A stretch of DNA of 64,000 bases, from the NCBI RefSeq assembly GCF_008905045.1, contig NZ_VWMY01000033.1:8245-72244 (forward strand). The letters run 5' to 3'. The notes beneath the pieces are model-generated. The model saw only the letters and a program-made list of their open reading frames with translations, was not told the origin of the DNA and did no database searches. Origin of the DNA: Streptomyces albicerus (lineage in GTDB: Bacteria > Actinomycetota > Actinomycetes > Streptomycetales > Streptomycetaceae). Made by a program: the position numbers and the translations under genes. Of this stretch, positions 17,124-26,439 are shown piece by piece. Numbering within the stretch: the stretch's first letter is position 1; each line of letters opens with the position of its first letter.

Positions 17124-17984
17124 CTAAAGCTCAGCCAGCAACTCGGCCTTCTTCGTCGAGAACTCCTCATCCGTAACCAACCCCGCCTCATACAACTCGC
17201 CAAGGTGCCGAATCCGCTCGGCGATATCGGCAGGATCCCGCCGAGGGGCGGCCCCCTCAGACTTGAGAGGGGCCGGCCCCGCCGCCCGCACGGCACCCAA
17301 CACCGCCGCGGCGAACGGCAACGACTCATGAACCGGCCCATACCCGAGCCCAAAGACAACAGCGGCCGGATCCTGATCCGCCTGAGCCGGCTGCGAAGCC
17401 CCCGTATCGCGCCGAAGAAGCCGCAGATGCCCCTCGAACACCTCAGGTGACCGCCACTCGACACCACACAGGTCGGACACGGTGAAACTCTGGTCGCCGG
17501 ACTTCCACTTCGCGGACGACGCCCCCGTCCAGAACCACCGGAAGTGCACGGACTTCCCGTCGAAGGACGCCTTCCCGTCGTACGCCTTGAACTGCAGCGG
17601 CGCTTCGGGCGGTTGCACCAGATACCGCTCGGGCGGTCCCGTGTCCTCGGGCGCGAGGAGGGCGCGCAGCTCGTCCGCGTAGTACTCGGCGAGCGTCTCG
17701 CGCTCGGCGGGCAGCACCAGCCGATAGGGGTCGGACCCCTCCTTGAGCTGTCCCGCGGCCGCCTCCATGAGCGGATCCGCCCCCGGCCTCGGCTCGGCGC
17801 GCAGGACGACCGTCCCGCGCTTGCCGGGCGTCAGCGTCACCGCCGCGATCGCGTCGAGCGGGATGCGGCGCTCACCGAGCGCCTGGAACAGCTTCGGCGT
17901 GCGGATCCCCCGTTCGAAGCGGATGAGCACGGAGTCGGACTCGAACTCCCAGGCGGCATGAAATCCGGCCAGTACGTCACCCAT
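17124..17984 (-). CDS. DUF4429 domain protein with C-terminal SHOCT domain
   Basis: A 286-residue cytoplasmic protein. Two tandem DUF4429-type halves (about 1-100 and 115-215, each with a GFHAAWEFE- or AYDGKASFDGKSVHF-like strand set) are followed by a short SHOCT segment, IRHLGELYEAGLVTDEEFSTKKAELL, split here as IRHLGELYEAGL and VTDEEFSTKKAELL. SHOCT is a small oligomerisation module. Function is unknown. The ATG at 17984 is chosen because the domain begins there; ATGs at 17993 and 18005 are possible. Confidence 0.82.
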   Translation of the reverse strand: MGDVLAGFHAAWEFESDSVLIRFERGIRTPKLFQALGERRIPLDAIAAVTLTPGKRGTVVLRAEPRPGADPLMEAAAGQLKEGSDPYRLVLPAERETLAEYYADELRALLAPEDTGPPERYLVQPPEAPLQFKAYDGKASFDGKSVHFRWFWTGASSAKWKSGDQSFTVSDLCGVEWRSPEVFEGHLRLLRRDTGASQPAQADQDPAAVVFGLGYGPVHESLPFAAAVLGAVRAAGPAPLKSEGAAPRRDPADIAERIRHLGELYEAGLVTDEEFSTKKAELLAEL

Positions 17985-18051
17985 GCGGGCCATCGTATGC
18001 GGCATGCGCTTCCTAGTCCCCTCCCTGAGCAGACCGCACTTTCTTCGTTCT

Positions 18052-19275
18052 CTACGCGCGTCCGACTTCAGCCGTGTCGGACAAACCCTTCCGGCACACG
18101 TCATCCTCGTGTGCGCAGCGCACCGCGCGGTACGCACCAATGCCGATCTCGGCGAAGTTCCGCAGGCTGTCGGTGCCCGGCTCGAAATAGCCGGTGTGCC
18201 CCTTGGCGCCGCGCGAGGACAGCACCCGCGCACCGAACTCCGAGGACATCGGATCGGCCCCGTGACCGAGCCCGCCGACCTTCAGATGCGGTACGTCCTG
18301 GATCCAGTCGTCGGAGTCCCGTACGGCCCACACCCGGGCGGAGGTGTCCAGCTGCGCGGCCCTCTCGACCCGCATCCCGGGACTGCCCGCCACCGCGATG
18401 TCTGAGACCCGGGACGGCAGCGAGTGCGCGGCGACACCGCAGACCACGGATCCGTAGCTGTGGCAGTACAGCGCCACGCTCGAGCTGCCGGGCAGCGCCC
18501 GTACGAGAGAGTTGAGGCGGACCGCGCCTTCCTCGGCGCGAATCCCGGTGGCCGCGTCCATCCCGAGTCCGCTGGGCGCCGTGTAGTCGGCCCACGCGAT
18601 CACGGCCGTACGCGTTTCGGGACTCGCCATCCGCTCGGCCTGGTGGAGGGCCTTCGCCATGCCGACGGGCGCGGAGTACTGGTGGTTGGTGCGCTGGAAG
18701 GTCAGTACGTCGGTGTCGACACCCGGCACCACCACGGAGACCCGCTCGGCCTTGCCGAGGTCGCCGAAGACCTCCGCGACCCGGCCCGAACCCAGCGGGT
18801 CGAAGGCGAGGATGCGGCGCTCCTTGCCCAGCAGGTCCTCGTACCGGTGCATCCGGCGGCCCGCCTCGTGCTGTCCGGTCGCCGAGAGCCGGTCGTCGTG
18901 CATGCGTTTGAGCTCGACCTTGCGTGCCTGGTCGAGGGCGATGCGGTTGGCGCGGTAACGGAGTTTCACCGGCGCCCCGTTCATGTTGCCGACCGCGAGC
19001 GGATAGCGGGCGGCGAGCCGGGCGCGCTGCCCCGCGTCGAGCGAGGCGAAGAAGCGGGCCAGCCGGGCGGGCGTCATGTCGTCCGGGTCCGGCAGCCGGT
19101 GGCCGCCTATGTGACCGCGTTCCCAGGCGGACAGGGAGGCCGCGAGCGGTGTGGCGGCGCCCCGGTGGTTGCGCACGGCTGTCCAGCCGGTGGTCGCGAG
19201 CATCACGAACACCACGGCCAGCGCGAGCAGCATGCGCCAGACGTTGAGTTGGGGGGTGGAGTCGAAGGAAGTCAC
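18052..19275 (-). CDS. Alpha/beta hydrolase, DUF1023 family, membrane-anchored
   Basis: A 407-residue protein with one N-terminal membrane segment (MLLALAVVFVMLATTGWTAV, about 15-34) and an extracellular alpha/beta-hydrolase domain of the DUF1023 family. The nucleophile elbow reads CHSYGS and the catalytic His lies near GHTGYFEPG. Family members occur widely in actinobacteria without a defined substrate. The 3' end extends past the start of the DUF4429 gene in the same direction with a 67-base gap. Confidence 0.85.
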   Translation of the reverse strand: MTSFDSTPQLNVWRMLLALAVVFVMLATTGWTAVRNHRGAATPLAASLSAWERGHIGGHRLPDPDDMTPARLARFFASLDAGQRARLAARYPLAVGNMNGAPVKLRYRANRIALDQARKVELKRMHDDRLSATGQHEAGRRMHRYEDLLGKERRILAFDPLGSGRVAEVFGDLGKAERVSVVVPGVDTDVLTFQRTNHQYSAPVGMAKALHQAERMASPETRTAVIAWADYTAPSGLGMDAATGIRAEEGAVRLNSLVRALPGSSSVALYCHSYGSVVCGVAAHSLPSRVSDIAVAGSPGMRVERAAQLDTSARVWAVRDSDDWIQDVPHLKVGGLGHGADPMSSEFGARVLSSRGAKGHTGYFEPGTDSLRNFAEIGIGAYRAVRCAHEDDVCRKGLSDTAEVGRA

Positions 19276-19448
19276 TGAAAGGACACACTAGGAGAACGAG
19301 AGTGTCTCGCGTTAACCGAGTGAGACGGATCACGTTTCGGGAGGGGTAATTGGGTTAAACCGGGCGCACCTTGGGTTGATCGTCACGCTGTGTATGCGCA
19401 ACTTGGTGCCTTTCGCGTACGGGAGTATGACCCTGTGTGCGGGCGGAG

Positions 19449-20117
19449 TTACTCCGCGTCCGCACCGCCGCGCCCGTCGTCCGTGTGCCAGTTCTCCGCC
19501 AGCGCGGGCCCCACCTGGTCGAGATATGAGGCGGTCAGCTCGCGCATCGCGTCCACGCTGAAGTCCTCACCCGCGCCCCACAGTCGGCTCGTCAGTCGCA
19601 TCACTCCGCCGAACAGGGCCACCGCCACGCGCGGGCGCGGATCGGTGTCGACGTCGAGCCCCTCACGCTCCGCGATCACCCGGGCCAGCTCCTCCTCCAG
19701 GCTCTCCTGGCGGCGCAGATGGGGTGCGAGCAGCGCGGGTGTCGACTCGATCAACTGGAAGGTGCGCAGGTGCAGTTCGAGCGGGATGACGGCCTCGACG
19801 GCGTCCCCGATGGTGTCCCAGCTCGCCATGACGGCCCGGCGCAGTGCCTCCAGCGGGGGCTCGTGGGACGGTCGCCCGCGCACCGCCTTGACGAAATGCG
19901 ACTCCGCGGTCGCCTGCACGGCGAAGGCGACCTCCTCCTTGCCGGCGAAGTAACGGAAGAACGTGCGCTGAGAGACGTCGACGGCCTCGACGATCTCGTC
20001 GACGGTCGTCTGCTCGTACCCCTGGGTCGTGAACAGCTCCAGAGCGGCCCGCACCAGCGCGTCCCGGGTGCGCTGCTTCTTGAGCTCGCGCAGCCCCGGC
20101 CGTGACGCCGTGTCCAT
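19449..20117 (-). CDS. TetR-family transcriptional regulator
   Basis: A 222-residue TetR regulator. The N-terminal DNA-binding helices read RDALVRAALELFTTQGYEQT and VDEIVEAVDVSQRTFFRYFA (about 16-56), followed by a variable ligand-binding domain. It is divergent from a DHA2 drug-efflux gene, and the intergenic inverted repeat at 20233-20271 is the obvious operator. Repression of the pump, relieved by a pump substrate, is the standard model for such pairs (inference). Confidence 0.93.
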   Translation of the reverse strand: MDTASRPGLRELKKQRTRDALVRAALELFTTQGYEQTTVDEIVEAVDVSQRTFFRYFAGKEEVAFAVQATAESHFVKAVRGRPSHEPPLEALRRAVMASWDTIGDAVEAVIPLELHLRTFQLIESTPALLAPHLRRQESLEEELARVIAEREGLDVDTDPRPRVAVALFGGVMRLTSRLWGAGEDFSVDAMRELTASYLDQVGPALAENWHTDDGRGGADAE

Positions 20118-20232
20118 GGGACCTCTTCTCGTCTTCCGCTGAACTTCTTCTTCGTCCTTGCGGCCTTCTTCTTTGTCCTTCCTGCGGGTCGCAGGTGGCC
20201 GTCCGTCCAGCTCAGCCTATCCGTGAGTGACG

Positions 20233-20271
20233 TGACAGTTACCGACTTGTGAATTGGTTTGTCAACTGTCA
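20233..20271. promoter_or_regulatory. Probable TetR operator in divergent promoter
   Basis: TGACAGTT (20233-20240) and AACTGTCA (20264-20271) are inverted 8-bp arms 23 bases apart. A TTGTCA -35-like word (20259-20264) overlaps the right arm, and a TTAGCC -10-like word follows near 20282, which would start transcription about at the ATG of the transporter. Confidence 0.55.
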
Positions 20272-20295
20272 GTGGCTGTCATTAGCCTCGAACGT

Positions 20296-21915
20296 ATGAC
20301 TAGTCAGACCACCGTCGACACGACGGGCCCGGCCGACAAGGCCTCGCCCGCCGCCTCCGGCCCGACCCCGGGCAAGGGGCTGCGCGGCCACCCCTGGTAC
20401 ACCCTGTTCACCGTGGCCGTGGGCGTGATGATGGTGGCCCTGGACGGCACCATCGTGGCCATCGCCAACCCCGCCATCCAGAAGGACCTGAACGCGAGCT
20501 TCGCGGACGTTCAGTGGATCACCAACGGCTACTTCCTCGCGCTCGCGGTCACGCTCATCACGGCGGGCAAGCTCGGCGACCGGTTCGGCCACCGGCAGAC
20601 CTTCCTCATAGGCGTGGTCGGCTTCGCGGCGGCCTCGGGGGCCATCGGCCTGTCCGACAGCATCGCCCTCGTGGTCGTCTTCCGGGTGTTCCAGGGACTG
20701 TTCGGCGCGCTGCTGATGCCGGCCGCGCTCGGTCTGCTGCGGGCCACTTTCCCGGCCGAGAAGCTGAACATGGCGATCGGTATCTGGGGCATGGTCATCG
20801 GCGCCTCCACCGCCGGCGGCCCGATCCTCGGCGGTGTGCTCGTCGAGCACGTCAGCTGGCAGTCCGTCTTCTTCATCAACGTGCCGGTGGGCATCCTCGC
20901 GGTCGTCCTCGGCGTGGTGATCCTGACCGACCACCGCGCGGAGAAGGCGCCGCGCTCCTTCGACCTGCTCGGCATCGGCCTGCTGTCCGGCGCCATGTTC
21001 TGCCTGGTCTGGGCGCTCATCAAGGCCCCGGAGTGGGGCTGGGGCGACGGCCTGACCTGGACGTTCATCGTCGTCTCCGTGGTCGGCTTCGGCCTGTTCG
21101 CGCTCTGGGAGACCAAGGTGCGCGAGCCGCTCATCCCGCTCACGCTCTTCCGTTCCGTGGCGCTGTCCGCCGGTGTCGTCCTGATGGTCCTCATGGCCAT
21201 CGCCTTCCTGGGCGGCCTGTTCTTCGTCACCTTCTATCTGCAGAACGTGCACGGTATGAGCCCGATCGACGCGGGCCTCCACCTCCTCCCGCTCACCGGC
21301 ATGATGATCGTGGGCTCGCCCGCCGCGGGCGCGATGATCACCAAGACGGGCCCGCGTATCCCGCTCGCGGGCGGCATGGTGCTCACCGCCGTCGCCATGT
21401 ACGGCATGTCCACGCTGGACACGGGCACCTCCGGCGCGGTCATGTCGATCTGGTTCGCCCTCCTCGGCCTCGGCCTCGCGCCCGTCATGGTCGGCGCCAC
21501 CGAGGTCATCGTGGGCAACGCGCCGATGGAGCTCTCCGGTGTCGCCGGAGGCCTCCAGCAGGCCGCGATGCAGATCGGCGGCAGCCTCGGTACGGCGGTC
21601 CTGGGTGCCGTGATGGCCTCCAAGGTCGACGGCGACCTCGCGGGCAACTGGGCGGACGCGGGGCTCCCGAAGCTCAACCCCACCCAGCTCGACCAGGCCG
21701 CGGAGGCGGTCCAGGTCGGCGCCGCCCCGGTGGCACCGGGCACCCCGCCCGAGGTCGCCGAGAAGATCACGGGCGTCGCGCACGACACGTTCATCTCCGG
21801 CATGAGCCTGGCGAGCCTCGTCGCGGCCGGCGTCGCCGTCGTGGCCGTCTTCGTCGCCCTCCTCACCAAGAGGGGCGAGAACGCGGATGCGGGCGCGGGG
21901 GTCGGACACGTCTAG
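20296..21915 (+). CDS. DHA2-family MFS drug transporter (EmrB/QacA type)
   Basis: A 539-residue proton-coupled efflux pump with about 14 membrane segments. Diagnostic motifs are LDGTIVAIANPAIQKDL (motif D1), GKLGDRFGHRQTFLIGVVGF (motif A) and a motif C-like GPILGGVL. The N-terminal 30 residues are a hydrophilic Thr/Pro/Ala-rich leader. It is divergent from a TetR repressor. Substrate is not predictable. The ATG at 20296 is preferred to an upstream in-frame start inside the operator. Confidence 0.93.
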   Translation: MTSQTTVDTTGPADKASPAASGPTPGKGLRGHPWYTLFTVAVGVMMVALDGTIVAIANPAIQKDLNASFADVQWITNGYFLALAVTLITAGKLGDRFGHRQTFLIGVVGFAAASGAIGLSDSIALVVVFRVFQGLFGALLMPAALGLLRATFPAEKLNMAIGIWGMVIGASTAGGPILGGVLVEHVSWQSVFFINVPVGILAVVLGVVILTDHRAEKAPRSFDLLGIGLLSGAMFCLVWALIKAPEWGWGDGLTWTFIVVSVVGFGLFALWETKVREPLIPLTLFRSVALSAGVVLMVLMAIAFLGGLFFVTFYLQNVHGMSPIDAGLHLLPLTGMMIVGSPAAGAMITKTGPRIPLAGGMVLTAVAMYGMSTLDTGTSGAVMSIWFALLGLGLAPVMVGATEVIVGNAPMELSGVAGGLQQAAMQIGGSLGTAVLGAVMASKVDGDLAGNWADAGLPKLNPTQLDQAAEAVQVGAAPVAPGTPPEVAEKITGVAHDTFISGMSLASLVAAGVAVVAVFVALLTKRGENADAGAGVGHV

Positions 21916-22238
21916 GTGTGCCGTCCGGACAGCACATCTGGCCGCGCCTCACCGCCATCTCCCGCCCGGCCCCGCCGAGTTCACTCGGCGGGGCTTTCGC
22001 CTATCCGGGTGACGCCGTCCCGTATGACTTTCATATCGACCGCGCCGCAGGTCAGAGTGTGCTCTCAACTGATCCGTACGAAACGGGCAGTTCGGTGAGG
22101 CCGTGGCGCGCTGCCGGAGGGGGGCAGCGCGTCGCGGAACCCAAGAAAAAGTACGGGTCTGAAGCGAATGGACCGGGGTACTCGGCTGCCGAGCCCGAAC
22201 CGGCCGGCATCCGGCCGGCTCAGAGGTCCAGGGAGTTG
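21916..22238 (+). other. Intergenic region with terminator and leader hairpins
   Basis: No gene is supported. After the transporter terminator there is ordinary GC-rich sequence. Two hairpins precede the small membrane protein: CGCGCTGCC/GGCAGCGCG near 22110-22135, and CCGGCCGG-CAT-CCGGCCGG at 22200-22218, only 20 bases before its start codon. The second could influence translation. Confidence 0.5.
21971..21994 (+). terminator. Terminator after the DHA2 transporter gene
   Basis: CCCCGCCGAG (21971-21980), loop TTCA, CTCGGCGGGG (21985-21994), then CTTTCG. It is a perfect 10-bp GC stem placed 56 bases after the transporter stop. Confidence 0.8.
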
Positions 22239-22547
22239 ATGATGGCGGGCTTTGGTCACACCACGCGCAAACACCCTCGCTCACGTCGCCGAACGTGGTC
22301 ACGGAGCGGGCCGGACCGCGCGACGCTCGGAATCATCGGAGTCATCTGCGCGATCGCCGGTTTCTTCGTGCTGGGGATCATCCTCGGCCCCGTGGCGATC
22401 GCCTGCGGCTGGCTCGCCATGGGACGCCGCTGGAACGGCGCCCGCCCGGTACCGGCACTCGTGGCCCTGGTACTGGGCGCAATCGACACCGTCCTGGCGA
22501 TTGTGTGGATCGCCGGAACGGCAGCCCCCGGGAACGGAGTGTTCTGA
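22239..22547 (+). CDS. Small DUF4190-like membrane protein
   Basis: A 102-residue protein. A basic N-terminus (TRKHPRSRRRTWSRSGPDRA) precedes two hydrophobic segments, GIIGVICAIAGFFVLGIILG and ALVALVLGAIDTVLAIVWIA, joined by a short loop with GWLAMGRRWN. This two-helix layout is typical of DUF4190 proteins of unknown role. The start could be TTG at 22236, ATG at 22239 or ATG at 22242; a GGGAG ribosome site lies just upstream. A GC-rich hairpin directly precedes the start. Confidence 0.72.
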   Translation: MMAGFGHTTRKHPRSRRRTWSRSGPDRATLGIIGVICAIAGFFVLGIILGPVAIACGWLAMGRRWNGARPVPALVALVLGAIDTVLAIVWIAGTAAPGNGVF

Positions 22548-22570
22548 CCACCCGGGGCAAGGTGAGGGAA

Positions 22571-22732
22571 CGGTCCCCCGCGCCCCGCTTCTGGGGGCGC
22601 GGGGGACCGCGCACCTTTTAGGGACGCGGCAACTGCGCGCGCGTGGGGACGCGGGGAGCCGGGCGCATTTTTGGGGGCGCGGGGGACTGCGCAATCTTTA
22701 GGGGCGCGAGGAACTGCGCGACCAGCCCCCAC
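22571..22732 (+). repeat. Cluster of dispersed GC-rich repeats
   Basis: At least four degenerate copies in tandem, recognisable by the words GGGGGCGCGGGGGACCGCGC, AGGGACGCGGCAACTGCGCG, TTGGGGGCGCGGGGGACTGC and AGGGGCGCGAGGAACTGCGC. It is the densest occurrence in the window and fills the gap between the DUF4190-like and channel genes. Confidence 0.75.
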
Positions 22733-22765
22733 CCACCCGCACCCGACAAACAACCTCCGCAGCCC

Positions 22766-23518
22766 TCACCCCAACCGCTCCTTCGCGGCAGCGCCCGGCT
22801 CGGACAACGCGGCCACCTGCGCCCGCAGAGCCCGTACCTCCTCCGCCAACGCCTCGATCGCCGCGGTCTGCCGCCGCTCCTCCACGTTCTCCGACTCGAA
22901 CCGCGAAATGAACCACGCCGCGATATTGGCGGTCACCACACCGAGCAGAGCGATCCCGGAGAGCATCAGCCCGACCGCTATCACCCGCCCGAGCCCGGTG
23001 GTCGGGGCGTGATCCCCGTACCCCACGGTCGTCATCGTGGTGAACGACCACCACAACGCGTCGCCCATCGTCCTGATGTTGCCGTCGGGCGACTCCCGCT
23101 CGACGGACAGCACGGCGAGCGAGCCGAACATCATCAGCGCCACCACGGCCCCCACCACGTACGTGGTCAGCTGTACCTGCGAGGCGATCCGGGCCCGCTG
23201 CCCGACGAGCAGCAACGTGGAGACGAGCCGAAGCAGCCGCATCGGCTGGATCAGCGGCAGCAGCACCGCACACAGATCGATCCAGTGCGTACGGACGAAC
23301 TCCCACCGCCGCTCGGCGAGAGCGAGCCGTACGAGATAGTCCAGGGCGAACGCCCCCCACACCACCCACTCCACCGCCGTGCACCAGGAGATCACCTCCC
23401 GACCGGCGGTGGGCCACACGATCGGCACGGCGTACGCGACGGCGAACACCACCGCAAGCCCCAGCAGCAGCCGCTGCGTACCCTGCTCCCAACGGACCTG
23501 CGCCGATTGCTCATTCAT
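22766..23518 (-). CDS. Potassium channel-like protein (voltage-gated channel fold)
   Basis: A 250-residue ion channel. Hydrophobic segments at about 16-36, 44-66, 75-92 and 115-138 form a minimal voltage-sensor-like half. These are followed by the pore loop with selectivity filter TVGYGD (164-169) and a final pore helix (about 175-205). The C-terminus (ENVEERRQTAAIEALAEEVR and onwards) is a predicted coiled coil, likely for tetramerisation. The S4-like helix is weakly charged (RLLRLVS, RARI), so voltage gating is uncertain. It stands alone between terminators and repeats. Confidence 0.9.
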   Translation of the reverse strand: MNEQSAQVRWEQGTQRLLLGLAVVFAVAYAVPIVWPTAGREVISWCTAVEWVVWGAFALDYLVRLALAERRWEFVRTHWIDLCAVLLPLIQPMRLLRLVSTLLLVGQRARIASQVQLTTYVVGAVVALMMFGSLAVLSVERESPDGNIRTMGDALWWSFTTMTTVGYGDHAPTTGLGRVIAVGLMLSGIALLGVVTANIAAWFISRFESENVEERRQTAAIEALAEEVRALRAQVAALSEPGAAAKERLG

Positions 23519-23536
23519 GGACGCATCGTAGAAAAC

Positions 23537-23576
23537 GTGAAGGGGCGGTGGGCCCGACGGTCCACCGCCCCTTCAC
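23537..23576 (-). terminator. Terminator after aceE
   Basis: GTGAAGGGGCGGTGG (23537-23551) and CCACCGCCCCTTCAC (23562-23576) form a perfect 15-bp stem with a 10-base loop. It lies downstream of aceE and just upstream of the channel gene, so it probably separates the two minus-strand units. Confidence 0.75.
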
Positions 23577-23603
23577 GCACTGTGCCAGCACGCCTCGTCA
23601 GGA

Positions 23604-23671
23604 GCGCCCCTCAAGGGGCGCGGGGCTGAGTCGATTTGCGGCTCCGCCGCGTGGGCGCGACCAGCCCCCAC
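23604..23671 (+). repeat. Dispersed intergenic repeat, long type, copy 7
   Basis: Long type: GCGCCCCTCAAGGGGCGCGG, then GGCTGAGTCGATTTGCGGCT and CCGCCGCGTGGGCGCGACC. It is nearly identical to the copy at 14891 and lies between aceE and its terminator. Confidence 0.8.
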
Positions 23672-23691
23672 AACCCGCAGACAACAACGGT

Positions 23692-26439
23692 CTACGCGTC
23701 CCCGCCCGCCGCACCGGGGTCGGCCGCCGCAACATCCAGCAACTGATACCGGTCGATCGCCTGCTTCAGCACCGACCGGTCGACCTTGCCCTCGCGGGCG
23801 AGTTCCGTCAGGACCGCCACCACGATCGACTGTGCGTCGATGTGGAAGAAGCGGCGGGCGGCGCCGCGGGTGTCGGCGAAGCCGAACCCGTCCGCACCCA
23901 GCGACTGGTAAGTCCCCGGAACCCACCGCGAAATCTGGTCCGGAACCGACCGCATCCAGTCGGAGACGGCCACGAACGGCCCCTGCACCCCCGACAACTT
24001 CCGCGTCACATAAGGAACCCGCTGCTCCTCCTCGGGGTGCAGCAGATTGTGCCGCTCCACCTCGACGGCCTCGCGCCGCAGTTCGTTCCAGGAGGTCGCC
24101 GACCAGACGTCGGCCCGTACGTTCCACTCCTCGGCGAGGATCTTCTGCGCCTCGACGGCCCACGGCACCGCGACACCGGACGCCATGATCTGCGCCGGGA
24201 TCGATCCCGAAGTCCCTTCCGAGAAGCGGTGGATGCCCTTCAGGATGCCGTCGACATCCACGTCCGCCGGCTCGGCGGGGTGCTGGATCGGCTCGTTGTA
24301 GACCGTGAGGTAGTAGAAGACGTCCTCACCGTGCGGATGCTCGTCGGACGAGCCGTACATCCGCCGCAGCCCGTCCTTCACGATGTGCGCGATCTCGAAG
24401 CCGTAGGCCGGGTCGTACGCGACACAGCCCGGGTTCGTGGAGGCGAGCAGCTGCGAGTGGCCGTCCGCGTGCTGAAGACCCTCCCCGGTCAGAGTCGTAC
24501 GTCCCGCGGTCGCGCCCAGTACGAAGCCGCGCGCCAGCTGGTCGGCCATCTGCCAGAACTGGTCGCCGGTGCGCTGGAATCCGAACATCGAGTAGAAGAC
24601 GTACACCGGGATGAGCGGCTCGCCGTGCGTCGCGTACGCGGAACCGGCCGCGATCAGCGAGGCCGTACAGCCCGCCTCGGAGATGCCGTCGTGCAGCATC
24701 TGCCCGGTGGGCGACTCCTTGTACGCGAGGAGCAGCTCCCGGTCGACGGCCTCGTACTGCTGCCCGAGCGGGTTGTAGATCTTCGCGCTCGGGAAGAACG
24801 AGTCCATGCCGAACGTGCGGTACTCGTCGGGCGCGATCAGTACGAACCGCTTGCCGATCTCCTTGTCCCGCATGAGGTCCTTGAGCAGCCGCACGAACGC
24901 CATGGTCGTGGCGATCGACTGCTGACCCGAGCCCTTCTTCACACTCGCGTACGTCTTGTCCTCGGGCAGCGCGAGCGGCTTCGACCGCACGACACGCGTC
25001 GGGACGTACCCGCCGAGCCCCTTGCGGCGGTCGTGCATGTACTGGAGCTCCTCCGAGTTCCGGCCCGGGTGGTAGTACGGCGGGGCGCCGGACTCCAGCT
25101 CCTTGTCGGAGATCGGCAGGTGCAGCCGGTCGCGGAAGCCCTTGAGGTCGGCGACCGTCAGCTTTTTCATCTGGTGGGTCGCATTGCGGCCCTCGAAGTT
25201 CGGGCCGAGGGTCCAGCCCTTGACGGTCTGGGCGAGGATCACGGTCGGCTGGCCGGTGTGCGCCTTGGCCGCCGCGTACGCCGCGTAGACCTTCTTGTGG
25301 TCGTGACCGCCGCGCCCGAGGTGCAGGATCTGGTCGTCGGTCATGTTCTCGACCATGGCCCGCAGCCGGTGGTCGTCACCGAAGAAGTGCTGGCGGATGT
25401 ACGCGCCTGTCTCGGTGGCGTACGTCTGGAACTGGCCGTCGGGCGTGGTGTTCAGCCTGTTGACGAGCACACCGTCGCGGTCCTGCGCGAGCAGCGGGTC
25501 CCAGGTGCGGTCCCAGACCAGCTTGATGACGTTCCAGCCGGCGCCGCGGAACTGCGACTCCAGCTCCTGGATGATCTTGCCGTTGCCGCGCACCGGGCCG
25601 TCGAGGCGCTGGAGGTTGCAGTTGACGACGAAGGTGAGGTTGTCCAGGCCCTCGCGCGCGGCGATCGACAGCTGGCCGAGCGACTCCGGCTCGTCCATCT
25701 CGCCGTCGCCGAGAAACGCCCATACGTGGGACTTGGAGGTGTCCGCGATGCCGCGCGCCTCCATGTAGCGGTTCATGCGGGCCTGGAAGATCGCGCCGAG
25801 CGGGCCGAGACCCATGGAGACGGTCGGGAACTCCCAGAAGTCCGGCATCGACCGCGGGTGCGGGTACGACGACAGGCCGTTGGGCGCCTTGGACTTCTCC
25901 TGCCGGAAGGCGTCGAGCTGCTGCTCGCTCAGCCGGTCCAGCATGAACGCGCGGGCGTAGATACCGGGGGACGCGTGCCCCTGGAAGAAGATCTGGTCGC
26001 CGCCGTCGCCCTCGTCCTTGCCGCGGAAGAAGTGGTTGAAGCCCACGTCGTAGAGCGAGGCGGAGGAGGCGAAGGTGGCGATGTGGCCGCCGACGCCGAT
26101 ACCGGGGCGCTGGGCCCTGGACACCATCACGGCCGCGTTCCAGCGGGTCGCGTTCAGGATCTTGCGCTCGATCTCCTCGTTGCCGGGGAAGAACGGCTCG
26201 TCCTTGGTGGCGATGGTGTTGACGTAGTCCGTGCTGCGCATCTCGGGCACGGCCACGCGCTTCTCGCGGGCCCGCTCGATCAGCCGCAGCATGAGATAGC
26301 GGGCCCGCTCCCGGCCGCGCTGGTCCACGGCGGCGTCGAGGGAGTCGAGCCACTCCTGGGTCTCTTCGGGATCGAAGTCAGGGACCTGACTCGGAAGGCC
26401 GCCAATGATGATCGGGTTGCGATCGGGTCCGGAAGCCAC
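23692..26439 (-). CDS. aceE: Pyruvate dehydrogenase E1 component, homodimeric type
   Basis: A 915-residue thiamine-diphosphate enzyme that decarboxylates pyruvate and transfers the acetyl group to the lipoyl E2 of the pyruvate dehydrogenase complex. The diphosphate-binding motif GDGEMDEPES starts at residue 244, with the matching Asn about 30 residues on (VVNCNLQRLDGPVRGNGK). Length and sequence are those of the homodimeric AceE type, not the alpha/beta heterotetramer. It is monocistronic here, without E2 or E3 genes alongside, as is usual in Streptomyces. The GTG start has an AAGGAA ribosome site. Confidence 0.96.
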   Translation of the reverse strand: MASGPDRNPIIIGGLPSQVPDFDPEETQEWLDSLDAAVDQRGRERARYLMLRLIERAREKRVAVPEMRSTDYVNTIATKDEPFFPGNEEIERKILNATRWNAAVMVSRAQRPGIGVGGHIATFASSASLYDVGFNHFFRGKDEGDGGDQIFFQGHASPGIYARAFMLDRLSEQQLDAFRQEKSKAPNGLSSYPHPRSMPDFWEFPTVSMGLGPLGAIFQARMNRYMEARGIADTSKSHVWAFLGDGEMDEPESLGQLSIAAREGLDNLTFVVNCNLQRLDGPVRGNGKIIQELESQFRGAGWNVIKLVWDRTWDPLLAQDRDGVLVNRLNTTPDGQFQTYATETGAYIRQHFFGDDHRLRAMVENMTDDQILHLGRGGHDHKKVYAAYAAAKAHTGQPTVILAQTVKGWTLGPNFEGRNATHQMKKLTVADLKGFRDRLHLPISDKELESGAPPYYHPGRNSEELQYMHDRRKGLGGYVPTRVVRSKPLALPEDKTYASVKKGSGQQSIATTMAFVRLLKDLMRDKEIGKRFVLIAPDEYRTFGMDSFFPSAKIYNPLGQQYEAVDRELLLAYKESPTGQMLHDGISEAGCTASLIAAGSAYATHGEPLIPVYVFYSMFGFQRTGDQFWQMADQLARGFVLGATAGRTTLTGEGLQHADGHSQLLASTNPGCVAYDPAYGFEIAHIVKDGLRRMYGSSDEHPHGEDVFYYLTVYNEPIQHPAEPADVDVDGILKGIHRFSEGTSGSIPAQIMASGVAVPWAVEAQKILAEEWNVRADVWSATSWNELRREAVEVERHNLLHPEEEQRVPYVTRKLSGVQGPFVAVSDWMRSVPDQISRWVPGTYQSLGADGFGFADTRGAARRFFHIDAQSIVVAVLTELAREGKVDRSVLKQAIDRYQLLDVAAADPGAAGGDA

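Noticed and set aside
21916..22238. Coding continuation of the transporter downstream gene from 20514
   Set aside because: The open frame across the transporter is out of phase with it; only the last 102 codons (from 22239) have membrane-protein composition.
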